64,000 nucleotides of DNA, from assembly GCA_038030265.1 (NCBI GenBank), contig CM075941.1, positions 11,904,001-11,968,000 on the forward strand, written 5' to 3'. Below are positions 22,420 to 34,700 of this stretch, piece by piece. A program made the translations under genes and the position numbers. Below the pieces are notes generated by a model that ran no database searches, was not told the origin of the DNA, and saw only the letters and a list, made by a program, of their open reading frames with translations. This stretch comes from Corythucha ciliata (lineage: Eukaryota > Arthropoda > Insecta > Hemiptera > Tingidae). Position 1 is the first letter of the stretch. Each line of letters starts with the position of its first letter.

Positions 22420-23940
22420 GAAATGACATATCTTTCCTCGACAGTGGATTTAATTTTAAGTCCGTTTCGGTGGATGAGGTGAAAAAGATAATCTCGGCCC
22501 TTGAGGGCTCGAAGAGCTTATATTTATTTGGCATCATTTCGGTGATGTGCAAGAAGGCTTGGCTTGGAACTCGCCGAGCCCTTGACGAGTCTCGTGAATG
22601 AATGTCTCTCAAAAAGTGTCTTTCCTGACTGCCTTAAATCGGGTGTCGCAGTACCAATTTTAAGAAAGGGGAATGGCGACTCTCCACAAAACTTCCGTCC
22701 CAAATCAATCCTCCCTATACTCTCGAAGATCCTTGAAGCTGTCATGGCTGGGCAACTGTCAGAATACGTGGAGTCTTCCGGACTGTTTCACGCTTCCCAG
22801 TTTGGTTTTCGTCGTGGACTCTCAACGAGTGGCGCATGTAATGGCCTTTGCGGACTTTGTGCTTAAGGGTTTCGAAGACCGCACAGCCTTCCGCCTCTAT
22901 TTTTGTAGACCTGCCCAAGGCTTTCGACCGAGTTAACCATGAACTTGTAATAAATAAGCTCGAGCTATACGGTTTCTCGCGCAAGGCGTGCTCCCCCGCT
23001 GAGTCGTACCTTCGTGACCGGCAGCAATGTGTAAGAGTCGATAACCAATACTCTGGTGTGCCTCAGGGATCCATTTTGGGGCCTCTACTGTTTCTCGTGG
23101 CCATTAATGACTTACCAGCAGTTCTCGGAAGTAAAGGTTTTTCCACCGTCTTATATGCGGATGATACGACGGTCATGCACTCGGATCGCGATGCACGGTC
23201 CGCTCTAGAAAAGAAAATTGAAATTGAGGATTGCCTGAAAAACTGGTGTTCGGCAAATAATCTGACGATTAATAACGACAAAACAAGTACCTTATTGTTA
23301 GGCCTGGGATAGCTGGGCGACTGTGATTATCCAGTAAGCGTTCGGTTTCTCGGCGTGTACGTGGACCCTAAATTGAACTATGGTCAGCGCATTCTAGATG
23401 CTGGAAAGGAAGCTGACAAAAAGCATATTTATGCTCGTAAGAATGTCTTTGAAAGTCTTCTAGCTTCTTATTTTGGACTGTTCCATAATATCATGTGCTA
23501 CGGCGTTTTAGTTTGGGGTCACATGGCCGTCAGGCACATCTTCAGGTACCAACAAAGAGCTGTCCGCTTTGTCGCGGGCCTTCACTTTCGTGACGATTGT
23601 GCAGCGCACTTCCGTAGGCTGGGGATAATGACATTCCCTCCCGTATATCAGAGTTTGCTCTACTGTTTTCGTCACCTTTCTGACTATCCCACTGAAACCG
23701 ACGTACACGATCACGGCACGAGACTTAAGGACAATCTCCTCATTTCGGAGGAGCTCGGCTCACCAAATCTTTGAATGACCAAAATTTTCGGGGCTTGAAA
23801 TTTTTCAATCTTTTGCCTGCCGATGTTAAAAAGCTGCCTCACCCGTCCTTCGAACGCGCTGTTCGGGCGCTTCTGGTGCGTGGAACATTTTACGCCTTCG
23901 ACGATATCCTCAGTTCGGATTTTGTCTGACGTCTCGCCTT
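22420..23940 (+). pseudogene. Jockey/BS-like LINE reverse transcriptase (decayed)
   Basis: Frames joined by frameshifts read NDISFLDSGFNFKSVSVDE, GVAVPILRKGNGDSPQNFRP, FVDLPKAFDRVNHELV (RT motif A), GVPQGSILGPLLFL, VLYADDTTVMHS (YADD catalytic pair), FLGVYVDPKLNY and a C-terminal region SYFGLFHNIMCYGVLVWG...DVHDHGTRLKDNL. No RNase H follows, which fits the Jockey/CR1/L2 type. Stops at about 22615 and 23310 and several shifts make it inactive. Its 5' side was separated from it by element A2; the 3' untranslated part seems to run to about 24090. Confidence 0.85.
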
Positions 23941-24099
23941 CTAGTCATTGTTGTTCCCCACCGTTTTGATTATTTATTCGCTTATAATGTATCATTATCA
24001 TATTTCTTTTGACGTGTGTCTTACCTTACAGGTGTTGAAAATGAAAGCCCTTTGGGTGGTATAAGAATTGATGCAGGGAAGCCCGCTTTCATCTTACGC

Positions 24100-25130
24100 G
24101 CTTCCTTTGTTTCTTCTTTTTTATTTCTCTGAAATGAAGTTGTGTAGCAAATGGGAGACTTTACGGAACCGTTAAATTAAGTAATTATGAACCTAATTGG
24201 CTTTAATAGGCTTTGTACGATCGAAGGTAAAAAAAAAGCGTATGATCCTGAGGCGTATAATCGCACTACAAACTCTGCCTATGTTTCTTCCTGCGTATGT
24301 TTTGAATAAACGTTTTACCGCCAACTCTACAATTTACCACCACCAAGATTACAGTTACACCAGTACAACTTGTCAAGCGTTTTATCCACTTCATCTCCAT
24401 TGCTTTCGTCACTTCCGGTAGGTGTGGGACATAGACATCCTTTTGCTGACCGGCATGGCAAAGGGCACTCACTCTCTTTGGTTCATATTCTTCAAGAGCT
24501 GATCTCCGCGCGGCTCCCAATTGTTGCTCTACATCTGTGCAACTCAGATCGTCTAGCTCCGACTCGTCAACGCTAAACAGAGAGTCAATCATCACAAGTT
24601 GAAAAAATAGAAGTGTAAATGTAGTCCAGCGTTGGTAACGTTAATTTACTTGGAAAGGTAAAGGGCCACAGCAACGATGTGTTTGCACTTCCGCTGGACA
24701 TTCACATTTAATGGATTGATCATCAATCAATTTTCTTTCCCCGAATTCCTTAGAGACGTCAATTCGAAGGTCTACATGGTGACAAGAGCTTCGACGTGGA
24801 TCACACCGTTTTGTTCGCCACTTCTCTTGCCCACCGAAACAATTAATTTGCTTCGCAAGACCTCTTCGCCTTCCCTCATGGGTCTCACGAATCCCGCGCT
24901 AATTTTCATTGCGTCAATTGCAGACAGCATAACGATAAAATTCGAGAAAAAAAGAATAGACAAGTTTTGCGTAGCTTCAAACTGCTTGAAATATAGAGAT
25001 AAAAATGAATGGAGAAAGCTTGGGTTTGAGATTTGTTGGCCGTAGTTGTGGTGGGGAGGTGCCCCTTGTGAACCAAAAAGTAACCTCAAGGCAAGTTTTT
25101 TTTATTTACATGTCCACTTTGAATTTCTAG
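24100..25130 (-). other. Possible cysteine-rich exons, unassigned
   Basis: Three minus-strand pieces look more protein-like than the background. One at about 24740-24650 reads DQSIKCECPAEVQTHRCCGP and ends at a good donor (CAA|GTAAAT). Another, 24468-24327, reads CPLPCRSAKGCLCPTPTG then LYWCNCNLGGG. A third, about 24960-24772, contains EEVLRSKLIVSVGKRSGEQN. They lie in different frames and I could not connect them with a full set of splice sites. No family is recognised. They may be exons of a secreted protein or chance. Confidence 0.25.
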
Positions 25131-26135
25131 TTTTGTTCTTTTTTCCTCTAGTTTATGTCTAGAAATTGTCACTTTGAGTTTTTAGATTGTTTCACAGGAC
25201 ATTAATAAAATGAATATCACACAACTATACTCCGGAGAATCTTTATTTTAAACGGTCGACCATGCCCGAGTTGTCGGACTTCTTTTCCGGATATTTCAAC
25301 GTGGCAAGTAGCTCCAATCCTCTTCCGGGAATCACGACAAAAGCCACCGGGAAATCCGTCACTCATGTTTTTTACTGATGTGTTGTGTATTTTTGGGGGG
25401 TATGTTTCTTAAGGGGTCGATCCTCTGATATCAAAGAGAAAAACAGGACCTAAGAAATCAGGAACGTTTATTTCACATAATAATCGCTCGCAAGCAAGAA
25501 ACAAACTAATTCAGAAACATTATATGTGCCATCACTGCGAATGAGAAGACCCTTGGTTCGCGCACAGCGAGAACTACATGAGTGTGGCGAGTTTTGTTCA
25601 AATCTTTGTTTCGCAGTTCTCAAGAGACCGAGCGGCTCTTTCTGAACTCGTGACAGTCTCGCCCATATAATCTTTTTCCTGGTGTGTTGATGGAACGCGA
25701 TCAGGGCCACTTATTTTAGAAAATAAACACCAAAATACACTTGAAAACACGGCTACGTGCCACGAACGATGACATTTACAATGAAATCGTATGAACATCA
25801 AGTCGTCCACGCTTTGAGAACGAGATTGTTGACGAGTTTGATTTAGTTTTTGCCGAACAAATTCCCCGAAATACCCCTCGTTCATTCTAACTCGGGCTCT
25901 TTTTTTGTAATTTTGCATTAATCTCAGGGGGGAGGTGAACATTTTTGTTGATAACCTGACGATGTAGAGGTTAATTCAAGGTTCTGAACAGGTACTTTGG
26001 CGGCCATATTTGTGACAACCCTTCTACCCACCCACCAGCCAATTCAGGCTTTCTCCAGTTGTTTAACTCTATGGCTTGAAACAAAACCAACCATAAACCA
26101 TAAACAATGCCGTAACAATAGCAACCAGTAACTAT
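25131..26135. other. No gene recognised
   Basis: Two overlapping minus-strand open frames of 80 and 114 codons (25468-25942) show no family motif or clear splice-site frame. No repeat ends were found. Confidence 0.35.
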
Positions 26136-26221
26136 CATGTTTGTCTACTCTACGAATGTTCATTCAGGCGCCACCAGGGGCGGTCGCATAATCTTGGCGG
26201 GGCCAATACAGTCCACTAAAT

Positions 26222-26330
26222 ATCTGGCCCTAACAGTACCTACAAATAGCATTTTCTGCCAAGGTACTGTACCTGCAAATAGCGTTTTACGTGTAGGTAC
26301 TGTACCTGCATATAGCCACTTCGTTTTTCT
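26222..26330. repeat. Short tandem repeat with palindromic core
   Basis: Three copies of an approximately 45 bp unit, each containing a form of AGGTACTGTACCT followed by GCAAATAGC. The core is itself a perfect inverted repeat around CTG. Confidence 0.6.
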
Positions 26331-26379
26331 TAAAGAGCTTGGTTGCCAAGCTGGACATATAATTAGACGCGACTATGAC

Positions 26380-29300
26380 CGATAAAATATGACCGCCTGT
26401 TGTGAAAAAAAGCACCCTCAGTTTGTTAGCAGGGGGATGCTGATGGTTAATAGTGGTAGATGGCGAGAGAAAAGCTGACTATCGCTGATTTTCATTCTTT
26501 TTTTTTTTTTTTTTTCATCAGAGTGGGATTGAAGAAGTTATTGACAGCGGACAAGGAACTGGACATTAAATTGCTATAAAATCTGCACGATTGCCTTCCA
26601 ATTTTTGATGCCCTGTCGAGATAATTCGTTTTTCTTATGTTTCGACGCCCTCCCTTGTTTTCCAGACAATTGATACTGTCGGGGCAAAAAATGAGATTTC
26701 ATTTCACAAAAAAAAAAAAATGCCCCCGCAGTATCAAGAAAGTATCTGTGTCCAATTTAAAAGATTCACCCACTGTGATAACCCCGTTACCCTACAAAAC
26801 AATAGACACACCTATTCCACAAGACTTGAGTGATTCCTTATGGATAGGATCGTGAATCTACGTGGGAGGATTTTTCTTTTATCTTGCAAGCCGAAGGCTA
26901 ATCTAATCGTGTATTCATTTTTTTCTTCATCCTTTTAACACGGGGAGGGCACATGCGAGTCAGTTGAAAATGAATGAAACGACGCTCTTGGGTATAATAT
27001 GTAAGCATGAAGTACGAAGCAGAACGTTTCCAAGATTCCCAAGTTTCGTGAGAGACATAATTTATATAGAAAATAATCTCAATATAATAATTCCAACTGT
27101 GTTTCTCAGAGTCCATTTAGTATTCCAAGTAACAAGCGGGAGCAGTTTGATGACGTTCATCGTAAAACATTCACTCTGACGTGTAGAGTGTTTTTTTTTT
27201 TTTTTTTTACTTCGGAGGACGCCTCACGTAATATGGGCAGTCATGCTCAGCATCTAAATCAATTTATTTTGCATTTTTCTGTCCACGACGAAATCCGTTT
27301 CAAAACTTTTTTCATCAATTCATTCTCTTTCTCACTCCAACCAAAAAGGGAATAAGGAAACTTCGAACGTTGACTTGGAGGCAAGACTTCTCTCAATTTT
27401 TTCCTCCTGTTATGCGAAACTAATACAACAGATATGGTATTTTCATGGAGTATGAGCAGGGTTCGGAAAAAGGCTAGGTAATTCTCACGAGGTAATCACA
27501 CGCCTTCGAATCCTCTTCACCGTACAGCATTTCTTCTGGGTGAGCTCTACTGCTTTTTGAGTCGACGGAGTAATTGTTTAATGAATACTCTTTATGAGAA
27601 AGGTTTATCTTTTTACGAGTAAGGTACACCGGAGGTGTGAGTGGTGTAAGGGTGTGGGGGAGAGGTAGGCACCGAGATAAAATAAGGACAATAGAACTAC
27701 ACAAAGTTTTTCTTTTAAACATCCTCGGCAGAGTCCATTTGTACGAAGCCGACAAAAAAAAAAAAAAAAAAACTAGCCAGGAAGAAAAATATTTCTAGTG
27801 TAGTGTTCACTTTGAAAGACCTAAAAAAAAACATTACCCCGAGAGACAAGTTCACAGGCTTTCTTATACCTTATAATAATGAGAAAGGCAGGGTGAATTT
27901 TATGGATGGGATGGTACAAAACTAATTACATAGCAGAGTGCTAAAGTTGCGTTACCCATGTGTGAGCATGAAAATTAACAACACCGTGAAGAAGTTAATT
28001 TTGAGTGCATAATTTTAGCGATGTTTAGTTGCTGAAAGCTCGAAACAAACGTTTTTCTTGGAACCAATGACCACACTGATAATGGTGGCGAGGATATTTC
28101 TATACCTCGCCGCTATATGATGGTAATAAAAGAAGTCGTGGTTCGAGTTCGATTCTCATTTTCTTAAGAGTTGAAAGAGAGAGAAAGAGGTGTCTTCTCC
28201 AACTCCCACCGCTACCGACAGGATTGCCAACTCAAATTTGGAATTGTAACTCGAATTAGGGATTGTAATTTGGAAAAAAATCGGGACCAAAAACGGGGCA
28301 AATCTCAATAGAACTGGCTCTTCAGCTCACTGGACTCGAGTTCCATTGCTCCCTTACATATCATTTCGTACGGTCCGATCATTCAATGAAGAACTTTCGC
28401 GTGTTCGACTCTCGCAAGTAGCATTTTCATGGGAATGGGTCTTATGAAAACCTGATTGACTCTCTCCCTAAACAAATTATGACAATAAATACAAATAAAT
28501 AAATAAAATTGGGGGGCCGGCCTTTGAAAAACCACAATTTCTTGGGCTTTGGCTCAAACTAAAACCCCAATTCTCGGGTTTGGCAATTTTCAGTTTGAAA
28601 AACTGAATTTCTCGAGCTTCAAAACCACATTTCACCCGCGCCAGCTCTTTCTGGTACCAAATTTCGTCATTTTGGCTTTTTCGTAGTTTTTCTCAGCTTC
28701 CAGTGAAGTAAGAAAAAAGTGTGCCATAAACCAAAGATAGAGCTATTTGCTATCAAATAATAAATTATATGGAATTGCCAACAGCTTGTTATTCATATCG
28801 TTAAGGGAGAGTTCAAAAATGTATATAAGGCAGCAGTGAGGATCATATCACGGAGCACGTCTAAACGTGCGGTTTCTTTAGTCTATAGCGGGGGCGTACC
28901 ATGAATCCTCACGTCCAAGTAGCCACGAAGAATCAAGCACTAGTAGCTAGAATCTACCCGAGTAATGTGGGAAATCAGCAGCGTGCCTCTTCACGACGAT
29001 TAAGAGGCGAGGATCGAGGAAAATTCCCGAAGATGAGTGCGAACAATTGATGAGAATGCCATGGATGAAAATGCGGACATGCTGACGTCTAAACCATTCA
29101 CGACAGGACTAGCGGCTTTCTCGACCACACAACACTCTCATCTGAGACTTCGAGCTAGAATACTTCTCGCTGTTGGCTGATCCTCCACTAGCTGCTGCGC
29201 CAGAAGTCAAATGGCGAAGATCAGCAAAGCGAGCTGAGGTAATAAACTTTCGACGTTCTTATCCCATGACAGACATAAATCAAAAAGCTAGCCCGAGGAA

Positions 29301-29490
29301 AGTTAAAATTCACAATGATAACGGGGTTTGATAAAGATGAAAGCAACACTGCAATCGAATTTGTCGATATAGCAACAGAGTCTGGTAGTGCTTCTATCAT
29401 AACCTACTAAAGAAATACTCCTTAGCAACGTTGCTTCAAATTCATTGTTTCTAAAATTGCAGAATGCCGAATAGCAACATTGCAATCGAA
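26380..29490. other. Unassigned region with poly-A/T tracts
   Basis: Contains T or A runs at about 26498-26516, 26708-26720, 27190-27208 and 27752-27771, some of which may be SINE or pseudogene tails. A short V5 tract lies at 28540-28690, and TATA-like TATATAAGG at about 28820. At 29504, AATAAGGCCC followed by CTG resembles one end of a CAG/CTG MITE whose other end was not found. No protein-coding gene is supported. Confidence 0.35.
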
Positions 29491-29492
29491 AT

Positions 29493-30130
29493 TTGATTGC
29501 TATCGTGTTAGAGAATAAGGCCCCTGGTCTGTCACATGGATCACTTGTTGAGGAGACTGAGTCGAGCGCTGTTTGCCGTGAGAGGCATTGTGTTCCTATA
29601 TCGGGCCTATTAGCGGCCTACTTTGGAGTCTTTCACTGTCACTTGAGCTACGGCATTGTCGTTTGGGGCGGGTCTTCAATGGCAAATAAAATATTTATCC
29701 TCCAAAAAAAGGCAGTTTGGATGCGGAATCGTCAGCGCATTGCAGGGGGCTGTTCAGAAGTCTTCGAATTCTGACCCTACCGTCCATTTACGTCTTGGAG
29801 TGCCTTTGCTATGCTGTCGTAGGGGAAGCGACGGAATTGCATCTGCGTGACGCTGAGGACATCAGGCCTCCTTATTATAGGCTGACTAAGACCAAGTCAA
29901 GTTTTTTGGGGCGCCCATTCGAGCTTTTTAATAAATTGCCACCAATCGTGCGCAGGTTAGATGCGAGGAGCTTCTGAAGAACTATACGCACGGTGCTACT
30001 TCAGAGTGCCATTTACGATCCTTCTGAATTCTGCTGGGAGGAACGCGGAGGCCTGTAGCTTTTTTTTAATGCAATATAACTTATTGTTATTTCAGTGACG
30101 ACCAATGTACCTCTGTTGTACCTACTGGAA
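29493..30130 (+). pseudogene. LINE fragment, RT C-terminal region and 3' end
   Basis: Frames joined by shifts read AAYFGVFHCHLSYGIVVWGG, KIFILQKKAVW, LRILTLPSIYVLECLCYAVV and FELFNKLPPIVRRLDARSF. This is the region after the RT palm in Jockey/BS-type LINEs and resembles the end of the copy at 22420-23940. Coding sequence ends near 29980. A 3' tail with AATAAATTTATTATT follows at about 30131. Confidence 0.75.
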
Positions 30131-30139
30131 ATAAATTTA

Positions 30140-31600
30140 TTATTATTTTTATTTTTTATTTATTTTTTTTTAAGGCATCGACTACAAGGTCATTAGCCTT
30201 TGGTACGCAATAATACTATTTTAATTGGGTCATTCTCTAATTTTATTTAATGATAACAATATCATATCTCTTATCAATTACTAGGTACATTTCGCTTTTA
30301 CATCATTAGACTTAACTTTTGTCGTTTCTCTTTAACCCTATTTTATTTATCAGGTACGTTATAGTCTTCATCGCTCATTGTCAACCTTATAATTTAGTTT
30401 GAGGTACTGTTTGACTAGAATCGTTCCACGGACAGTTTTACTTCGTATTATCACAGATTGCTTTATCACAGGTTAGTATTAGATTTCATTTATTAGTTGA
30501 ATAACTTCCAAATACGAAATAATGGATTTTATGTTCTTCGGTTGGAGGAGTTCTTTCAGAGTAGTAGGGAGGCAATATCGTTCACGCTGGCTTTGGTAGG
30601 CCGGGCAGTGCAACAAAACATGTTGTACTGTGAGCGTATCATCATTGCATGAGCCACACACTGGCCGTCTAGAGCCCACCAGATGATACGAGTGCGTCAG
30701 TCGTGTATGTCCAATGCACAATCTTGTGTACAATACGGAGTCCCTTCTGGATATTCCCATTTCTAAAACCGTGTCTTTTTTAAGAACATGCGGACAGATA
30801 TCTCTAAGCTGAGTAGTACTTTGTTCCCATTTCTCCTGCCACGATCTCCATACTTCACGACGCAGTCGGTATTTTTCATCAAACGCATTAGTCGGTAGGG
30901 TCTCGATGCACACCGCCCGAGTGGCTTCCTTGGCTAGGGAATCCACTCGTTCATTTCCCGGGATTCCCACGTGACTCGGAATCCACATGAAAATGACCAG
31001 AATCTCTAACTGTCTAAGCTCATGAAGTTTTAGGAGAATGGTTTGAGCCATAGGATTCGTGGTGAATTTGTCCCGAAGGAGATGTAGGGCACTCATTGAA
31101 TCTGTTAGGACGAGCACTTTTTTTCCACGGTAGCCTATTTCAGATAGCATGGCGTCCATCGCAAAGAGAATGGCATAAAGCTCCGCATCCTGACTGCGTC
31201 CTGAGTGCGTCGGAAGCCTTCTCGAAAAACGCACAACCCCAGGAATGTAGAAGGCAGAACCCACACCAGTCTCTGTCTTGGATCCATCCGTGTAAACTTT
31301 GATGCATTCATAGTACCTTTCCATACGTGAATAAAAGTTTGACCGTAAGGCTGATGGGGGTAAAATATTCTTAGAACAGCTTGAGAGTGTCATGTCCACC
31401 AGTAGCTCAGGTAACTGCCAGGGGTAGATATGCAGGCGTACATGAGGAAAGACTGGCAGAGACTGAAAGAAACAAGATAGCTCATGGATCCGTACAATGG
31501 AAGGCCGAGTTCGACTGGGAGCACTGGCGGTATTCTTCCAAGAGGTCATTCTGAAATACATCCGAGTTCAAGAAATGATATTATTATTATTATTATTATT
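30140..31600 (-). pseudogene. I-type LINE 3' fragment: RNase H and C-terminal zinc motif (LINE-4)
   Basis: A 360-codon open frame (30479-31561) covers the C-terminal part of an I-group LINE ORF2. RNase H catalytic residues are present: YTDGSK, AELYAILFAMD, LTDSMSALHLL and GNERVDSLAKEA. The terminal Cys/His region follows (TRLCIGHTRLTHSYHL, CGSCNDDTLTVQHVLLHC). Endonuclease and RT are missing through 5' truncation. The 3' untranslated part ends GGCTAATGACCTTGTAGTCG followed by an A/T-rich tail near 30140, and LINE-1 shares that motif. Confidence 0.88.
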
Positions 31601-31697
31601 TTGGGGGGGGGCGGAGCAGGGAGGTGGAAATGCATTTACGCACAGAGTGCCGGACTCCTGCCAGATGGCAGACTACCGGCTAAAACCCCCCCCCCCT
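31565..31697. other. Junction: (TAT)n, G run and spacer between two LINEs
   Basis: (TAT)n at 31578-31600, then G-rich and C-rich runs at 31602-31613 and 31686-31697. This is probably the tail and insertion-site debris between LINE-4 and LINE-1. Confidence 0.5.
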
Positions 31698-31752
31698 TTT
31701 AGGGCATCGACTGCTGGGGTCATTAGCCTGGATATCAGTGTGTTTCACATCT

Positions 31753-34700
31753 TCAGATGCTTCGGGTTACTAAGGTAAGATCCGTGGTTATGGTGTTTTT
31801 ATAGTTTACTGTATATACGATATTAGTTAATTTTAGGAACTGTAGGACGTTTTTCAGTAGTTTGTTCGATGTAGTTAGAAGGGTCGTAAGCGTTGGATTC
31901 GGTGGGAAGTTACACGTGGCTCTTTCTGCGGTGAATAGTGGGCAGTCCAGTAGGATATGGGTTATGGTAAGAGGTTCTTCGCAATGTGAACAGTATGGTT
32001 GTGCGCTTCGTGTTATGTAGTGATTTTTGGTGAGTCTAGTGTGACCTGTTTTAAGTTGGAGGATAATAATATTCTCCTTTCGTGTGAAGCCAATAGGGGG
32101 GGGGGCGTATTTTTGTGGGTTGTCGTATAGAGATCCTAATGTTGTGTGATTTCTATTCCATTCTGTGTTCCATTTATCCCAAATTATTTGTGTCAGTCGA
32201 TGCTTTTCATCATCTTGCCTTGACGGGATGGAAAGGTCAGAAGGTTGGTGTGACGCTGCAAATTTGGCAAGGGAGTCCACCTGGGTGTTCCCCGCAATGC
32301 CTATGTGGCTTGGGACCCACATGAAAGTTACAGATTTTGATTGTGAAGCAAGTTGGACAATTTTGTGTTGAATATTTGTTATGGCTGGGTCTGTGGTAAA
32401 TTTGTTACGAATTGCCTCTAAAGAGCTGTACGAATCGGTTAGAAGAAGGAAAGAAGTGTGATTATAATGAAGGAAGTGATCTAACGCAAAAAGGATGCCG
32501 TATAACTCGGCAGTGAAGACGGAAAAATGGGTTGGGAGAGGACAGATGAAAGATGTTTCAAGAGGGGAGTAGAGGGCACAGCCTTTTTTTTTTTTTTTTT
32601 TTTGTCAGGGGCGCCGGGCTTTGAACCCGGCAGGCGCCTAAGCCTCACTTGGGCTCCTACGCCATACCCAGATCTAACTGTGCACTTCACACCCGTACTA
32701 CGCGGGCGTTTCGGTCGGTACGCGGTTTGTTGAACGCACACCGCCGGGAACGCCCATACGAAGCCGAGTGTGCCGTGTCACAGCTCGCCGCAGCCTTATA
32801 GTGTAATGGGCAATGGCTGGATTCGAACCCAGGCCCGCTGGGTTGTGAAGCGAGCATTGTATCCATTACACCATCGAGGCGCGCAGGGCACAGCCTACTC
32901 CGGAGGTCATTTTTGATCCGTCAGTGTAGACAAGGTGATGGTTAGTATACTTGGTATTTAATATTCTATTAAGGTGGGATTGCATGACTGCAGGGGGAGT
33001 GTCATTTTTCTTGTACTTTTTAATGGTATAGTCTATAAGTATTTCAGGGTATTTCCAGGGATAGATTTCAGAATTTAATTTCGGGATCACGGGGTTCAAA
33101 TTTGTAGAATAGTTGGCTAAGGTTTCGCGCAGACGAACAGAAAGGGGACGTGTGCGCGAGGGGAGTTGGGTGAATAATTGTAAGTGTGGAGGATTGAAAA
33201 GTTCAGAGTGAAGGAAGTGGTTAGGTTGTGTTTTGATTGAAAGAGTTTAGTTTAGCAAGATTTGTTGACGGCGGTAATGTAGAGGTAGATTTTGAGATAG
33301 AAAGTATAAATCGGCACAAGGTGTTGATCGGTAAGCTCCCAGTGCTATTCGCAAACCGGCTTGATACGTGTGGTCAAGAGTCATCATCCAGGATTTACGG
33401 GCTGAGCCGTAAGCCTGGAGCCCATATTCCATACGGGAACGGATGAGGGAGTTAAGACTTTTTATAAGCAGTGAGGCGTCTGATCCCCAGTTGTGATTAG
33501 CAAGGGTTTTCATTAAATTTAGGGTCTTGTTACATTTTTTGTTAATTTCAAATATGTTTTGTTTCCAGCGAAGCTGTTTATCGAAGGTAATGCCAAGGAA
33601 TTTTTGTGTTTCTTTGTACGTTATGGGTGAATTTTGAAGAGTAATTTCGGGGGGGTTGTCGTGGTAGCGAAGTCGACAAAAGTGGATAGCTGAGGTCTTG
33701 GTAGGAGAGAAGGTCAAGCCAATTGCATTAGCGTTTTCCGCAAGTTGATTAATTGCATACTGGAGGTGGTTGTGTTCTGTTGATTTGTTAGGATGACTGG
33801 TATAGACAACAAGGTCGTCGGCATAAATAGACGTGTGGATAGTAGTTGGGAGGTTGCTGTTGATTCGGTTCATGGCAATCAGGAAGAGTGTGGTACTCAA
33901 CACTGAGCCCTGGGGGATGCCATTCCTTTGTTCATACAGGTTAGAAAAGGTGCTACCTATTCTGACGGTGAAATTTCGATTCGTAAGAAAGCTTTGTAAG
34001 ATTAATGGTAGATTTCCTGAAATATCCCATTGGGACAGTTGATTTAGAATTGGTTTACGGAGAACTCGGTCAAATGCACTTGTCAGATCGAAGAAAACCG
34101 CAGTGACGTGTTCTCTATTGAGAAACGCACATTGGATGAATTGTTCTAGTGAAACGAGCTGGTCTATGGTAGAGTGTCCGGAACGAAAGGCTGTTTGCAA
34201 GGGATTTAGAAGGTTGCGATTTGTAAGTAGTTTCATTAGGCGGTAATTTATCATTTTTTCAAATAATTTTCCCATTGAGCAGGTTAGAGAAATAGAGCGG
34301 TAGCTGTTGGCATTTTGGGGGTTCTTTCCGGGTTTTAGTATCGGTACGATGATTGTTTTTTTCCATGCCCTGGGATAATAGTGTTTGTGCCATAAAGAGT
34401 TGTATAGTGAAAGGAGCTTTTTTTTAGAAGGTTGGGTAAGGTGAGTTAAAAATTCGTTGGGTATATCGTCAGGTCCTGGGGATTTTCCTACAGGAAGGAG
34501 TGAGATGGAGTGTTCAAGTTCGGGCATCGAAAAAGGGGTGTTGTAATCACTGTCTGTAACTGTGAAGAGATTTCGTTGTGAATTTGGAATTTGGTCATGT
34601 GTTGGATTATATGCAGCTGTGTTGGATTCAAAATGTTGGGCTAGGTGATTAGATATTTCGGAAGAGGTTTGAAAAGTTTGACCGGAGTCATTGGTGAGTG

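Noticed and set aside
32800..32884. Functional tRNA gene on the minus strand
   Set aside because: A and B boxes are present but the anticodon arm is irregular. The sequence is the head of a SINE bounded by target duplications.
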